Shown here: positions 1-6,397 of the stretch, piece after piece
How positions within the stretch are numbered: position 1 is the first letter of the stretch
Layout: each line of letters begins with the position of its first letter
Assembly (NCBI GenBank): GCA_945631445.1
Contig: CALZCR010000077.1
Location: 1 to 7,289, forward strand
Direction of reading: 5' to 3'
Source: an uncultured Corynebacterium sp.
GTDB taxonomy: Bacteria > Actinomycetota > Actinomycetes > Mycobacteriales > Mycobacteriaceae
DNA length: 7,289 nt
Position numbers and translations under genes: made by a program
Notes under the pieces: generated by a model
What the model saw: only the letters and a program-made list of their open reading frames with translations
Told to the model about the DNA's origin: nothing
Databases searched by the model: none

Positions 1-1124
1 ACGCGCTGGCGATGCTCTTCGCCCTGCAGGGCGCGCCGGACCTGGCGTGGACGCAGACGCTGATCGAAACGGTCATCATGGTGCTGTTCATGCTGGTGCT
101 GCGCAAGCTCCCGGCGGAGGTCGACAAGTCCCAGACCGCCAAGAACCGGCGTCTGCGCGCGTGGCTGGCCATCGCCGTCGGGCTGACCGTCAGCGTCGTC
201 GCCATGTTCGCGATGAACGCCCGCACCGAGTCCCCGATCTCGTCCTACATGCCGGACCTGGCCTACGAGATCAGCCACGGCGCCAACGCCGTCAACGTCA
301 TCCTCGTCGACATCCGCGCCTGGGACACCCTCGGCGAAATCTCGGTGCTGGTCATCGCCGCCACCGGCGTGGCCTCCCTGATCTACCGCACCCGCTCCTT
401 CACCCGCGGCTCCCGCCGTCCGACGCTGAGCGTGCGGGGCCGCCGCTGGCTGGCCTCCGGCGTCGAAGGGGAAAAGGCGCAGAACCGCTCCATGATGGTG
501 GACGTGGTCACGCGCCTGCTCTTCCCGACGATGATCGTGCTGTCCCTGTACTTCTTCTTCACCGGCCACAACGCCCCGGGCGGTGGCTTCGCCGGCGGCC
601 TGGTCGCCGCGCTGGCCTTCACCCTGCGCTATATCGCGGGCGGCCGCGCCGAACTCGAAGAAGCCCTGCCCATCGACGCGGGCAAGATCTTGGGCACCGG
701 CCTGATCGCTTCCCTGATCGCGGCTTTCGCCCCGATGTTCTTCGGCGCCCCGCCGTTGACGTCCTACAGCTGGGACATCGTCCTGCCGCTGGTCGGCGAC
801 GTGCACGTGCCGTCTGTTCTGCTCTTCGACGCCGGCGTCTACCTCATCGTCGTCGGCCTGATCAAGCACGTCCTCGACTCCATGGGCGGACAGCTCGACC
901 TCGAAGAAGAGGTGCGCAAGCAGCGCGCCCGGGACCGCGCCCGCTCCCTGCAGCGCGCCGCTGAACAGCGCCGCCAGGCCCAGGGCGTGACCGAAGGCCC
1001 GATGGCCTCCAGCCCCCGCGGCGCCGGCGGGGTCGCCGGCTCCTCGGCGGCCACCAAGTCCAGGATCGCGGCCGCCGAAGACGCGGCGCGCGACGACGAC
1101 AACCACGGAAAGGAGGAGCAGTAA
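1..1124 (+). CDS. mrpA: Mrp cation/proton antiporter, fused subunit A-B, C-terminal part (5' truncated)
   Basis: This is the 3' part of the large Mrp antiporter subunit. The frame is open from base 3, the true start lies upstream, and 373 residues are visible. The first ~35 residues (with APDLAWTQTLIET) match the MbhD/DUF4040-like end of MrpA. Residues ~94-125 contain NAVNVILVDIRAWDTLGEI, the MbhE-like segment that closes MrpA or opens MrpB. Residues ~164-290 form an MnhB domain with RLLFPTMIVLSLYFFFTGHN, then APGGGFAGGLVAA, and several membrane segments. MrpA and MrpB are thus one polypeptide, as known in actinobacteria, and no separate mrpB occurs before mrpC. After residue ~295 comes a hydrophilic Arg/Glu/Ala-rich tail of about 75 residues, possibly helical and cytoplasmic. 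In this family MrpA resembles NuoL and carries part of the ion path; that region is outside the window. Translation ends at TAA 1122-1124, directly against the ATG of mrpC. Confidence 0.93.
   Translation, partial: ALAMLFALQGAPDLAWTQTLIETVIMVLFMLVLRKLPAEVDKSQTAKNRRLRAWLAIAVGLTVSVVAMFAMNARTESPISSYMPDLAYEISHGANAVNVILVDIRAWDTLGEISVLVIAATGVASLIYRTRSFTRGSRRPTLSVRGRRWLASGVEGEKAQNRSMMVDVVTRLLFPTMIVLSLYFFFTGHNAPGGGFAGGLVAALAFTLRYIAGGRAELEEALPIDAGKILGTGLIASLIAAFAPMFFGAPPLTSYSWDIVLPLVGDVHVPSVLLFDAGVYLIVVGLIKHVLDSMGGQLDLEEEVRKQRARDRARSLQRAAEQRRQAQGVTEGPMASSPRGAGGVAGSSAATKSRIAAAEDAARDDDNHGKEEQ
1110..1116 (+). promoter_or_regulatory. Ribosome binding site of mrpC
   Basis: AAGGAGG lies 8 bases before ATG 1125, inside the last codons of the mrpA-B gene. 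It is the strongest Shine-Dalgarno match in the operon and fixes the mrpC start at the ATG that directly follows the mrpA stop. Confidence 0.8.
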
Positions 1125-1619
1125 ATGGAAGCCAACCTCTTCCTCTTACTCGCGTCGGGATCCATGATCGCCGCCGGCGTCTACCTGGTCACTGACCGCG
1201 TGCTCACCCGAATTTTGTTGGGCATCCTGCTCATCGGCAACGGCGCCAACCTCCTCATCCTGCAGGCCGGCGGCCCCGCGGGCTCCCCGCCGGTGATGTT
1301 CCGCGACAGCGAGATCTACGGGGAGGACCAGGTCGCCGACCCGCTGGCCCAGGCCATGATCCTGACCGCGATCGTCATCTCCATGTCGCTGACCGCGTTC
1401 ATCCTCGCCCTGATCTACCGCCAATACCGTTACCGCACGGTCGACGTCGTCGAAGACGACGAGGAGGACCAGGCCATCGCGGCGCGTCCGATCTCCGCCG
1501 CCGCGGCGCCGGACCACGACGCCTCCGACGACCCGGAAACCGGGCGCATGACCAGCGAAGGCGACTCCTTCGGCCCGAAGTCCTTCGAGGAGCCGGTGAA
1601 GGGAGCTCAGGATGACTGA
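1125..1619 (+). CDS. mrpC: Mrp cation/proton antiporter subunit C
   Basis: A 164-residue NuoK-like membrane subunit of the Mrp complex. Three membrane helices are visible at ~5-22, 29-47 and 76-98. The signatures are GVYLVTDRVLTRILLGILLIGNGANLLIL split over helices 1-2, and DPLAQAMILTAIVISMS before helix 3; the latter is diagnostic for MrpC/MnhC. The family core is about 110-115 residues. Here a hydrophilic, mainly acidic tail of ~60 residues (104-164, starting VDVVEDDEEDQ) follows. MrpC is required for assembly and activity of the antiporter and is thought to sit against MrpA/MrpD as NuoK does in complex I. The start is set by AAGGAGG at 1110-1116. The 3' end overlaps mrpD by 8 bases, suggesting translational coupling. 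The antiporter role is firm; the role of the tail is unknown. Confidence 0.95.
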   Translation: MEANLFLLLASGSMIAAGVYLVTDRVLTRILLGILLIGNGANLLILQAGGPAGSPPVMFRDSEIYGEDQVADPLAQAMILTAIVISMSLTAFILALIYRQYRYRTVDVVEDDEEDQAIAARPISAAAAPDHDASDDPETGRMTSEGDSFGPKSFEEPVKGAQDD

Positions 1620-3342
1620 TTTCTTGCAGTCGCTCACCGACGCCCTCATCCCCTACATGCCGTACATGATCCCGACGGCGGTGTTGTTGCCGGCTCTGGC
1701 CGCCGCGCTCGCGCTGCTGTTGGGCCGCACCCCGGGCGCCCAGCGCTTCGTGGCGCTCGGCTCGCTGACCCTGCTCTCCGTGCTCAGCCTGCTGATGATC
1801 GTCATCACCGACTTGGAGGGCATCCAGACCGTCCAGATCGGCGGCTGGGACGCCCCCATCGGCATCACCCTGGTCGCCGACCGCCTGTCGACGACGATGC
1901 TGTTCGTCTCTTCCGTCGTCCTGCTCTGCGTCATGTGGTACGCCATCGCCCAAGGCGTGCGCGACGGCGGCAAGGACGAGCCGGTGGCCGTGTTCCTGCC
2001 CTCCTACATGTTGCTGAGCATGGGCGTGAACCTGTCCTTCCTGGCCGGCGACCTCTTCAACTTGTACGTCGGCTTCGAGATCTTCCTGGTGGCCTCCTAC
2101 GTGCTGCTCACCCTGGGCGGCTCGCCCTCCCGCGTGCGCGCCGGCATCGGCTACGTGGTGGTCTCGATGATCTCGTCGATGATCTTCCTCTTCGCCTTGG
2201 CGATGGTCTACGCCTCCGTGGGCACCGTCAACATGGCCCATATCGGTGAACGCATGGAAGACGTTCCCGTCGGCACCCGCGCCGCGATCTTCGGCACCCT
2301 GCTCGTCGCCTTCGGCATCAAGGCCGCCGTCGTCCCGCTGGACGCGTGGCTCCCGGACGCCTACCCCACCGCACCGTCGCTGGTCACCGCGATCTTCGCG
2401 GGCCTGCTGACCAAGGTCGGCGTCTACGCCATCATCCGGATGCGCACCGCCGTGTTCACCGACGGCGTCTTCGACGACCTCTTCTTATGGGTGGGGTTGG
2501 TGACCATGATCGTGGGCATCCTCGGCGCCATGGCGCAAAACGACATCAAACGATTGCTGTCGTTTACCCTGGTCAGCCACATCGGCTACATGATCATGGG
2601 CATCGGGCTGGGATCCGCGATGGGGCTGTCCGGCGCGATCTTCTACGCCGTGCACCACATCCTGGTGCAGACCGCCCTCTTCCTGGTCGTCGGCCTCATT
2701 GAGCGTCAGGCCGGCACCACCTCGCTGCGCCGCCTCGGCTCGTTGATGTACACCGCCCCGCTGATCGCGGTGCTGTACTTCATCCCGGCGATCAACCTCG
2801 GCGGCATCCCGCCGTTCTCCGGCTTCATCGGCAAGATCATCCTGCTCGAGGCCGCCGCAGAAAAGGGCACCTGGCTGGCGTGGGTGCTCGTCGCCGGCGC
2901 CGTGATCACCTCCCTGCTGACCCTGTACGTCATGGTGCTGGTCTGGTCGAAGGCGTTCTGGCGCGACCGCAAGGACGCCCCCGAAGGCGAAATCGCCACC
3001 GCCCGCCCGGCGCCGTTGGCCGACGTCACCGACGAAGTCAACATCAAGGACCGCAAGGACGTGGGCAGACTGCCCTTCGGCATGGTCGCCTCCACCGCCA
3101 CGTTGATCCTGGCGAGCGTGTCCATCACCGTCCTGGCCGGGCCGATCTCCAGCATCACCTCCCGCGCCGCCGAAAGCGCCCAAGACGCGAACGTGTACCG
3201 CACCGCGGTGCTCGGCGAAAACTGGGAGGACGACCCGGGTCGCACGATCGACCAGGAACGTCTCGACGACGGCTCCGACCGCCTCGACGAACGCGAGCAC
3301 CTGATGTCCGAGTCCACGTCGGGCAACGAGGAGGACCGCTAA
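1612..3342 (+). CDS. mrpD: Mrp cation/proton antiporter subunit D (NuoM/N-like)
   Basis: A 576-residue proton-translocating membrane subunit homologous to the antiporter-like subunits of complex I (proton_antipo_M domain, ~residues 140-430). Visible residues at the family's key positions are Glu156 in LYVGFEIFLV, Lys237 in FGIKAAVVPLDAWLPDAYP, Lys268 in LLTKVGVYA, His323 in VSHIGYM, His348/349 in YAVHHILVQTALF, and Lys408 in IPPFSGFIGKI. Together they form the charged axis that carries protons through the membrane in this fold. A hydrophilic loop lies at ~451-487, then a last helix at ~488-508. An acidic tail of ~60 residues follows, making the protein longer than the usual ~490-500. The start is ATG 1612, with AAGGGA at 1599-1604 seven bases upstream and an 8-base overlap with mrpC. 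Its neighbours mrpC and mrpE-G exclude a complex I identity. The 3' end overlaps mrpE by one base (TAATG). Confidence 0.96.
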   Translation: MTDFLQSLTDALIPYMPYMIPTAVLLPALAAALALLLGRTPGAQRFVALGSLTLLSVLSLLMIVITDLEGIQTVQIGGWDAPIGITLVADRLSTTMLFVSSVVLLCVMWYAIAQGVRDGGKDEPVAVFLPSYMLLSMGVNLSFLAGDLFNLYVGFEIFLVASYVLLTLGGSPSRVRAGIGYVVVSMISSMIFLFALAMVYASVGTVNMAHIGERMEDVPVGTRAAIFGTLLVAFGIKAAVVPLDAWLPDAYPTAPSLVTAIFAGLLTKVGVYAIIRMRTAVFTDGVFDDLFLWVGLVTMIVGILGAMAQNDIKRLLSFTLVSHIGYMIMGIGLGSAMGLSGAIFYAVHHILVQTALFLVVGLIERQAGTTSLRRLGSLMYTAPLIAVLYFIPAINLGGIPPFSGFIGKIILLEAAAEKGTWLAWVLVAGAVITSLLTLYVMVLVWSKAFWRDRKDAPEGEIATARPAPLADVTDEVNIKDRKDVGRLPFGMVASTATLILASVSITVLAGPISSITSRAAESAQDANVYRTAVLGENWEDDPGRTIDQERLDDGSDRLDEREHLMSESTSGNEEDR

Positions 3343-3854
3343 TGCTCTGGCAAAAATTCACCGCCCGCTTCCACCCCGTGTACCTGATCTGGATCGTGGC
3401 GCTGTGGTGCCTGATGATGGGCGAGTTCAACTGGCCCAACCTCGTCGGCGGACTGCTCATCGGCCTGCTGGTCATCTTCGCCCTGCCGCTGCCGGCGATG
3501 CCCACCCGCGGCGTCAACGTCAGCTGGCTGCGTCTGCTGGCCTTCATCGGCATCTGGCTCAAGGACCTGGCCTTCGCGTCGGTGAAGGTCTCCTGGTTGG
3601 CGCTGCGGCCCGCCGCACCGCCGAAGACCGCCATCCTCAAAGTCCCCATGCGCGTGTCCAACGAGTTCGTCCTGTACTTCGCCACCTGCGCCTATAACCT
3701 GCAGCCGGGCGGTTCAGTCTCCGACATCGACATCGCGAACCGCATCTGGACCATCCACGTCCTCGACGCCGACGACGAAGACGACATCGAACGCGAAATC
3801 CAGAACGTGCTCGACCTGGAACGCCGCATGATCAAGATTTTCGAAGGAGTCTGA
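3342..3854 (+). CDS. mrpE: Mrp cation/proton antiporter subunit E
   Basis: A 170-residue MrpE/MnhE subunit. An N-terminal hydrophobic part (about two or three helices, residues ~12-50 and 60-85) contains GEFNWPNLVGGLLIGLLV and IWLKDLAFASVKVSWLALRP. The latter is the typical MrpE stretch at the membrane exit. The C-terminal soluble domain includes YNLQPGGSVSDIDIANRIWTIHVLD, which corresponds to the family's TPGT...D...LYVHVLD region, then an acidic helix to the end. The role is assembly and support of the antiporter complex; there is no catalytic site. ATG 3342 shares its A with the mrpD stop (TAATG). GAGGAGGA at 3328-3335 lies six bases upstream, so this start is preferred although the frame stays open further upstream inside mrpD. 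Confidence 0.94.
   Translation: MLWQKFTARFHPVYLIWIVALWCLMMGEFNWPNLVGGLLIGLLVIFALPLPAMPTRGVNVSWLRLLAFIGIWLKDLAFASVKVSWLALRPAAPPKTAILKVPMRVSNEFVLYFATCAYNLQPGGSVSDIDIANRIWTIHVLDADDEDDIEREIQNVLDLERRMIKIFEGV
3843..3849 (+). promoter_or_regulatory. Ribosome binding site deciding the GTG start of mrpF
   Basis: GAAGGAG ends six bases before GTG 3856. It lies within the last codons of mrpE and supports GTG as the start rather than a later ATG, since the MrpF N-terminal helix would otherwise be cut. Confidence 0.75.
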
Positions 3855-3855
3855 C

Positions 3856-4131
3856 GTGAACGACACACTCTATACCTCGTTTCTCCTGGTGGCGGCGGTT
3901 TTCCTCGCGCTGGGGTTTCTCATCATGACCTACCGCATCCTGGTGGGCCCGAACTCGCTGGACCGGATGATCGGCCTCGACGGGTTCATCGCGATGCTCC
4001 AGTGCGCCTTGGCCGTCTACATCTGCTGGACGCTGGACACCACCATCGCCAACGCCATGTTGGTCATCGCCTTGCTCGGGTTCATTTCCTCGATCTCGGT
4101 CGCGCGCTTTCGCAAGAGGGACGGTAACTAA
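3856..4131 (+). CDS. mrpF: Mrp cation/proton antiporter subunit F
   Basis: A 91-residue MrpF/MnhF subunit with three predicted helices at ~6-26, 39-58 and 62-82. The family hallmark YRILVGPNSLDRMIGLD lies between helices 1 and 2, with Asp36 and Asp42 at the conserved acidic positions. The protein is part of the antiporter membrane arm; the family has also been linked to transport of other small solutes in some bacteria, but nothing here points that way. Translation starts at GTG 3856, one base after the mrpE stop, with GAAGGAG at 3843-3849. Its stop overlaps the ATG of mrpG by one base (TAATG). The length is normal for the family and no key residue is missing. Confidence 0.95.
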   Translation: MNDTLYTSFLLVAAVFLALGFLIMTYRILVGPNSLDRMIGLDGFIAMLQCALAVYICWTLDTTIANAMLVIALLGFISSISVARFRKRDGN

Positions 4132-4514
4132 TGAACTGGATACTCATCGCAGACGTCATTTCGCTGGTCTTCATCTTGGCCGGCTCGATCTTCGTCTTCT
4201 CCGCCGCCGTCGGCGTCACCCGTTTCAAGGACACCATGTCCGGCATCCACGCGATCACCAAGCCGCAGACGACCGGTCTGCTGTTGGTGGTCACCGGCAC
4301 GATCATCCGGATCGTCGGTTCCGAGGATTTCTCGGTCGCCGAGCGCGGCGACCTCGGCATCTTGGTCCTGCTCATCCTTTTCGCGTTGATGACCAGCCCG
4401 GTCACCGCACAGCGCCTGGGCCGCGTGTCTCGGCGTGAAGCCCTTTACGGGGCGAAGGAGGACATGTCGCGCAACGACGCTCCGGCGGAGCGTCGCGCCC
4501 GCACCCGCCGCTAG
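4131..4514 (+). CDS. mrpG: Mrp cation/proton antiporter subunit G
   Basis: A 127-residue MrpG/MnhG subunit with three helices at ~5-28, 48-65 and 75-92. The family motif appears as GVTRFKDTMSGIHAITKPQTTGLLLVVTG (28-56), matching the usual GLLRFPD...HAATK..T.G pattern. LMTSPVTAQRLGRVSRREALYG (87-108) matches the P..AH.LARAAY end. It belongs to the membrane complex and is needed for full antiport activity in studied Mrp systems. A basic, polar C-terminus (~109-127) extends slightly beyond the family core. AAGAGGGA at 4114-4121 is nine bases before ATG 4131. This is the last gene of the operon: a strong intrinsic terminator begins 18 bases after its stop. Confidence 0.95.
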   Translation: MNWILIADVISLVFILAGSIFVFSAAVGVTRFKDTMSGIHAITKPQTTGLLLVVTGTIIRIVGSEDFSVAERGDLGILVLLILFALMTSPVTAQRLGRVSRREALYGAKEDMSRNDAPAERRARTRR

Positions 4515-4531
4515 CCCCACGCACCCCTGCG

Positions 4532-4560
4532 AATGCCCCGCCTGCAGGCGGGGCATTTTC
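4532..4560 (+). terminator. Rho-independent terminator of the mrp operon
   Basis: Bases 4532-4557 are a perfect 26-base dyad (AATGCCCCGCCTG and its exact reverse complement). As RNA it can fold with a ~10-bp stem, GC-rich in its upper part, around a TGCA loop at 4543-4546, followed by TTTT at 4556-4559. It lies 18 bases after the mrpG stop, where an operon end is expected. The - strand has only two T after the stem, so it should work mainly in the + direction. Confidence 0.9.
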
Positions 4561-4572
4561 ACTGGGTGGCCG

Positions 4573-4581
4573 TGGCATGCT
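4573..4581 (+). promoter_or_regulatory. Possible extended -10 promoter for a leaderless SdpI-like mRNA
   Basis: TGGCATGCT combines a TG extension (4573-4574) with the hexamer CATGCT (4576-4581), one mismatch from TATGCT. Seven bases separate it from ATG 4589, the distance expected if transcription starts at the start codon itself. No Shine-Dalgarno sequence is visible. I see no clear -35. Confidence 0.4.
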
Positions 4582-4588
4582 GGGACGC

Positions 4589-4960
4589 ATGGAGTCGGCT
4601 CTCGCAGGTCTCGTGACGCTGCTGTTTTCCGTGGCGCTCATCGCGGTGGTGAGTATCTCCGTCACCCGGGGCGCGGCCACCGGGCACCTGCCGCGGGGCG
4701 GCGGGGCGGGCATCCGGACCCGCCGCACGCAAGCCTCCGACAAAGCGTGGCGGGCGGCCCACACGGCCGCTCTTCCCCTGGTCAACCGCACAGGCTGGGT
4801 GGCCGCCGGCGCCGTCGCCGCCGCGATCATCGCGCAGACGCTCCTCGGCGGCATGTGGGGCATGGCCGCGGCAGGGGCTGGCATGGCGCTCGAAGTCGGG
4901 GTCCTCCTGGCGGCGGCGCACCGCGCCGACCGGGCAGCCCGCGCCGCTGAAGGCCGGTAG
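4589..4960 (+). CDS. SdpI-family small membrane protein
   Basis: A 123-residue membrane protein with three hydrophobic segments at ~4-26, ~69-90 and ~92-112. Between the first two lies GHLPRGGGAGIRTRRTQAS followed by DKAWRAAHTAA, the signature loop of the SdpI family (GIRT...S...AW..AH). In Bacillus subtilis SdpI gives immunity to the SdpC killing factor and acts in signalling to the repressor SdpR. Most actinobacterial members have no known function, and neither sdpC nor a repressor is visible here, so immunity should not be assumed. I chose ATG 4589 over in-frame ATG 4577 because 4577 falls inside the -10-like hexamer and 4589 fits a leaderless transcript. The gene is separated from the mrp operon by a terminator. 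It is Ala/Gly-rich with a basic C-terminal end. Confidence 0.75.
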   Translation: MESALAGLVTLLFSVALIAVVSISVTRGAATGHLPRGGGAGIRTRRTQASDKAWRAAHTAALPLVNRTGWVAAGAVAAAIIAQTLLGGMWGMAAAGAGMALEVGVLLAAAHRADRAARAAEGR

Positions 4961-4995
4961 CCGACGAATGGCCAGCGAGTCGCCTTCGCCCCGGC

Positions 4996-5001
4996 TACTG
5001 T
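4996..5001 (+). promoter_or_regulatory. -10 element for a leaderless MFS transporter mRNA
   Basis: TACTGT fits the actinobacterial TANNNT -10 consensus and ends six bases before ATG 5008. That would put the transcription start at or next to the A of the start codon. There is no Shine-Dalgarno sequence before this gene. The -35 region (about 4973-4978, CAGCGA) is poor. Confidence 0.5.
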
Positions 5002-5007
5002 GAGCGC

Positions 5008-6345
5008 ATGACCACCGCTTCTTCCGGGACAAGCGCGCAACGCACCGACCGGGGCACCGTAGTGTCCTGGGGATTGTGGGACTGGGGTTCCGCCGCGCTC
5101 AACGCGGTGCTGATCACCTTCATCTTCTCCGTCTACCTGACGGACTCCGTCGGCCAGAACCTCGACGACTCCGTCACCGTCCTCGGCGGGGAGATCTCCG
5201 CCACCCCGGCGCAGTGGTACGGCTGGGCGATGGGCGCCGCGGGCTTGGCCATCGCGCTGATCGCCCCCGTGATGGGACAGCGTGCCGACGTCCGCGGCGC
5301 CCGCCGCCGTTCCGTGGGGGTGTGGACCGGTGTCACGGTGGCGTTGATGGCGCTGCTGGCGTTGATCAGAAACGACGACCAGGTGTATTTCTGGTTGGGC
5401 ATCGGCATTCTGGCGGCCGCGTCGGTGACTTTTGAATTCGCCGAGGTCAACTACTTCGCCATGCTCAAGCAGATCTCGACGCGGGATACCGTGGGCAAGG
5501 TCTCCGGGTTCGGCTGGGCCATGGGGTATGTCGGCGGCATCGTGTTGTTGTTGGCCTGCTACGTCGGTTTCGTCGCCGGGGAGGGAGAGACCCGGGGCGC
5601 GCTGAACCTGCCGGTGGCCGGGGGTTTCAACATCCGCATGGTGGCGTTGTTCGCCGCGGCCTGGTTTTTCGTCTTCGCTCTGCCCGTGCTGTTTCGGGTC
5701 CCGGAGATCGCGCCCAGCGGCCAGGCCCGGACCGGGTTCCTCGATTCCTACCGCACGCTGATCAGGGATGTCCGCGCGTTGTGGCGCACGGACCGCAACT
5801 CGGTGTTTTTCCTGCTGTCCTCCGCCGTGTACCGCGACGGCCTGGCCGGGGTGTTCACTTTCGGGGCGATCCTGGCGGTCAGCGTCTACGGGCTCGACGC
5901 CGGGGACGTGTTGCTCTTCGGCGTCGCGGCGAACGTGTTCAGCGCGCTCGGCGCCTTGGCCGGCGGGTGGTTCGACGACAGGCTCGGTCCGAAACCGGTG
6001 ATCGTGTTCTCGTTGAGCGCCATGGTCGCCACGGCCGCCGCGCTCTTCGTCGTGCAGGGCCCGGCGATGTTCTGGGTGTTCGGGTTGATCCTGTGCTTGT
6101 TCGTCGGCCCGGCGCAGTCCGCGTCGCGCAGCTTCTTGTCGCGGATCAGCCCCGCGGGCCGGGACGGGCAGCTATTCGGCCTGTACGTCACCACGGGCCG
6201 GGCCGTGAGCTGGCTGACCCCGCTGATGTTCGGTTGGTTCGTGGGCATCTTCGGCGACGACCGGGCGGGGATCATCGGCATCGGCCTGGTGCTGCTCGTA
6301 GGCGGAGCGTTGTTGCTCGGGGTGCGACGCCCGGACCCGTCCTAG
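5008..6345 (+). CDS. MFS transporter, UMF1/Atg22-like family
   Basis: A 445-residue, roughly 12-helix membrane protein of the major facilitator superfamily. The N-terminal VSWGLWDWGSAALNAVLITF is typical of the UMF1 (Atg22-like, vacuole-effluxer-type) group. GQRADVRGARRR at ~90-101 is an MFS motif A-type loop between helices 2 and 3. GGWFDDRLGPKP at ~319-330 is its counterpart in the second half. GLYVTTGRAVSWLTPLMFG at ~391-409 is also a UMF1 feature. A hydrophilic middle loop (~230-262) separates the two six-helix halves. Yeast Atg22 exports amino acids from the vacuole; bacterial substrates are unknown, so the cargo is not assigned. Compared with the mrp genes, this gene uses more TTG, GTG and GGG codons, which may mean lower expression. 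The start at ATG 5008 is supported by the TACTGT -10 element. Nothing is broken or missing. Confidence 0.87.
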   Translation: MTTASSGTSAQRTDRGTVVSWGLWDWGSAALNAVLITFIFSVYLTDSVGQNLDDSVTVLGGEISATPAQWYGWAMGAAGLAIALIAPVMGQRADVRGARRRSVGVWTGVTVALMALLALIRNDDQVYFWLGIGILAAASVTFEFAEVNYFAMLKQISTRDTVGKVSGFGWAMGYVGGIVLLLACYVGFVAGEGETRGALNLPVAGGFNIRMVALFAAAWFFVFALPVLFRVPEIAPSGQARTGFLDSYRTLIRDVRALWRTDRNSVFFLLSSAVYRDGLAGVFTFGAILAVSVYGLDAGDVLLFGVAANVFSALGALAGGWFDDRLGPKPVIVFSLSAMVATAAALFVVQGPAMFWVFGLILCLFVGPAQSASRSFLSRISPAGRDGQLFGLYVTTGRAVSWLTPLMFGWFVGIFGDDRAGIIGIGLVLLVGGALLLGVRRPDPS

Positions 6346-6356
6346 AAACGTGTCCG
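6332..6356 (+). terminator. Weak hairpin across the MFS stop codon, possible non-canonical terminator
   Basis: CGGACCCGT (6332-6340) can pair with ACGTGTCCG (6348-6356) with one C/T mismatch, leaving a 7-base loop that holds the TAG stop. No T-run follows, so it is not a classical intrinsic terminator. It may slow polymerase or protect the 3' end, or be chance. The last codons of the transporter lie in the left arm. Confidence 0.3.
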
Positions 6357-6382
6357 AAGTCTCCATAACTTAGAGCGATTAA

Positions 6383-6391
6383 TGAGATAAT
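6383..6391 (+). promoter_or_regulatory. Extended -10 promoter for the PNPOx-like gene (leaderless)
   Basis: TGAGATAAT contains the TG extension (6383-6384) and a near-consensus -10 hexamer GATAAT (6386-6391). It ends six bases before ATG 6398, so the transcript would begin at the start codon. GGAG at 6392-6395 is only two bases from the ATG, too close to act as a Shine-Dalgarno site. The surrounding 6346-6397 gap is notably AT-richer than the genes around it. This is the best promoter in the window. Confidence 0.65.
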
Positions 6392-6397
6392 GGAGCC

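Noticed and set aside
1399..2241. Long open frame on the - strand across mrpC/mrpD
   Set aside because: Its product is His/Asp/Gln/Gly-rich with no recognisable domain, and it lies fully opposite two clear Mrp genes. High GC removes stop codons from such shadow frames.
2485..3300. Open frame of 271 codons on the - strand inside mrpD
   Set aside because: It has the same low-complexity His/Gly/Asp-rich composition and is antisense to conserved MrpD motifs; no start context or homology is visible.
2880..3341. Upstream extension of the mrpE frame to an earlier ATG
   Set aside because: The extension overlaps mrpD out of frame and is Arg/Pro-rich. ATG 3342 has a good Shine-Dalgarno site and gives a normal MrpE length.
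1612..3342. MrpD read as a complex I subunit (NuoM/NuoN)
   Set aside because: The fold is shared, but the neighbours mrpC, mrpE, mrpF and mrpG and the fused MrpA-B identify an Mrp antiporter.
4577..4588. Alternative ATG 4577 as the start of the SdpI-like gene
   Set aside because: It falls inside the -10-like hexamer CATGCT, has no Shine-Dalgarno site, and would add only four residues; ATG 4589 fits the leaderless pattern of the next two promoters.
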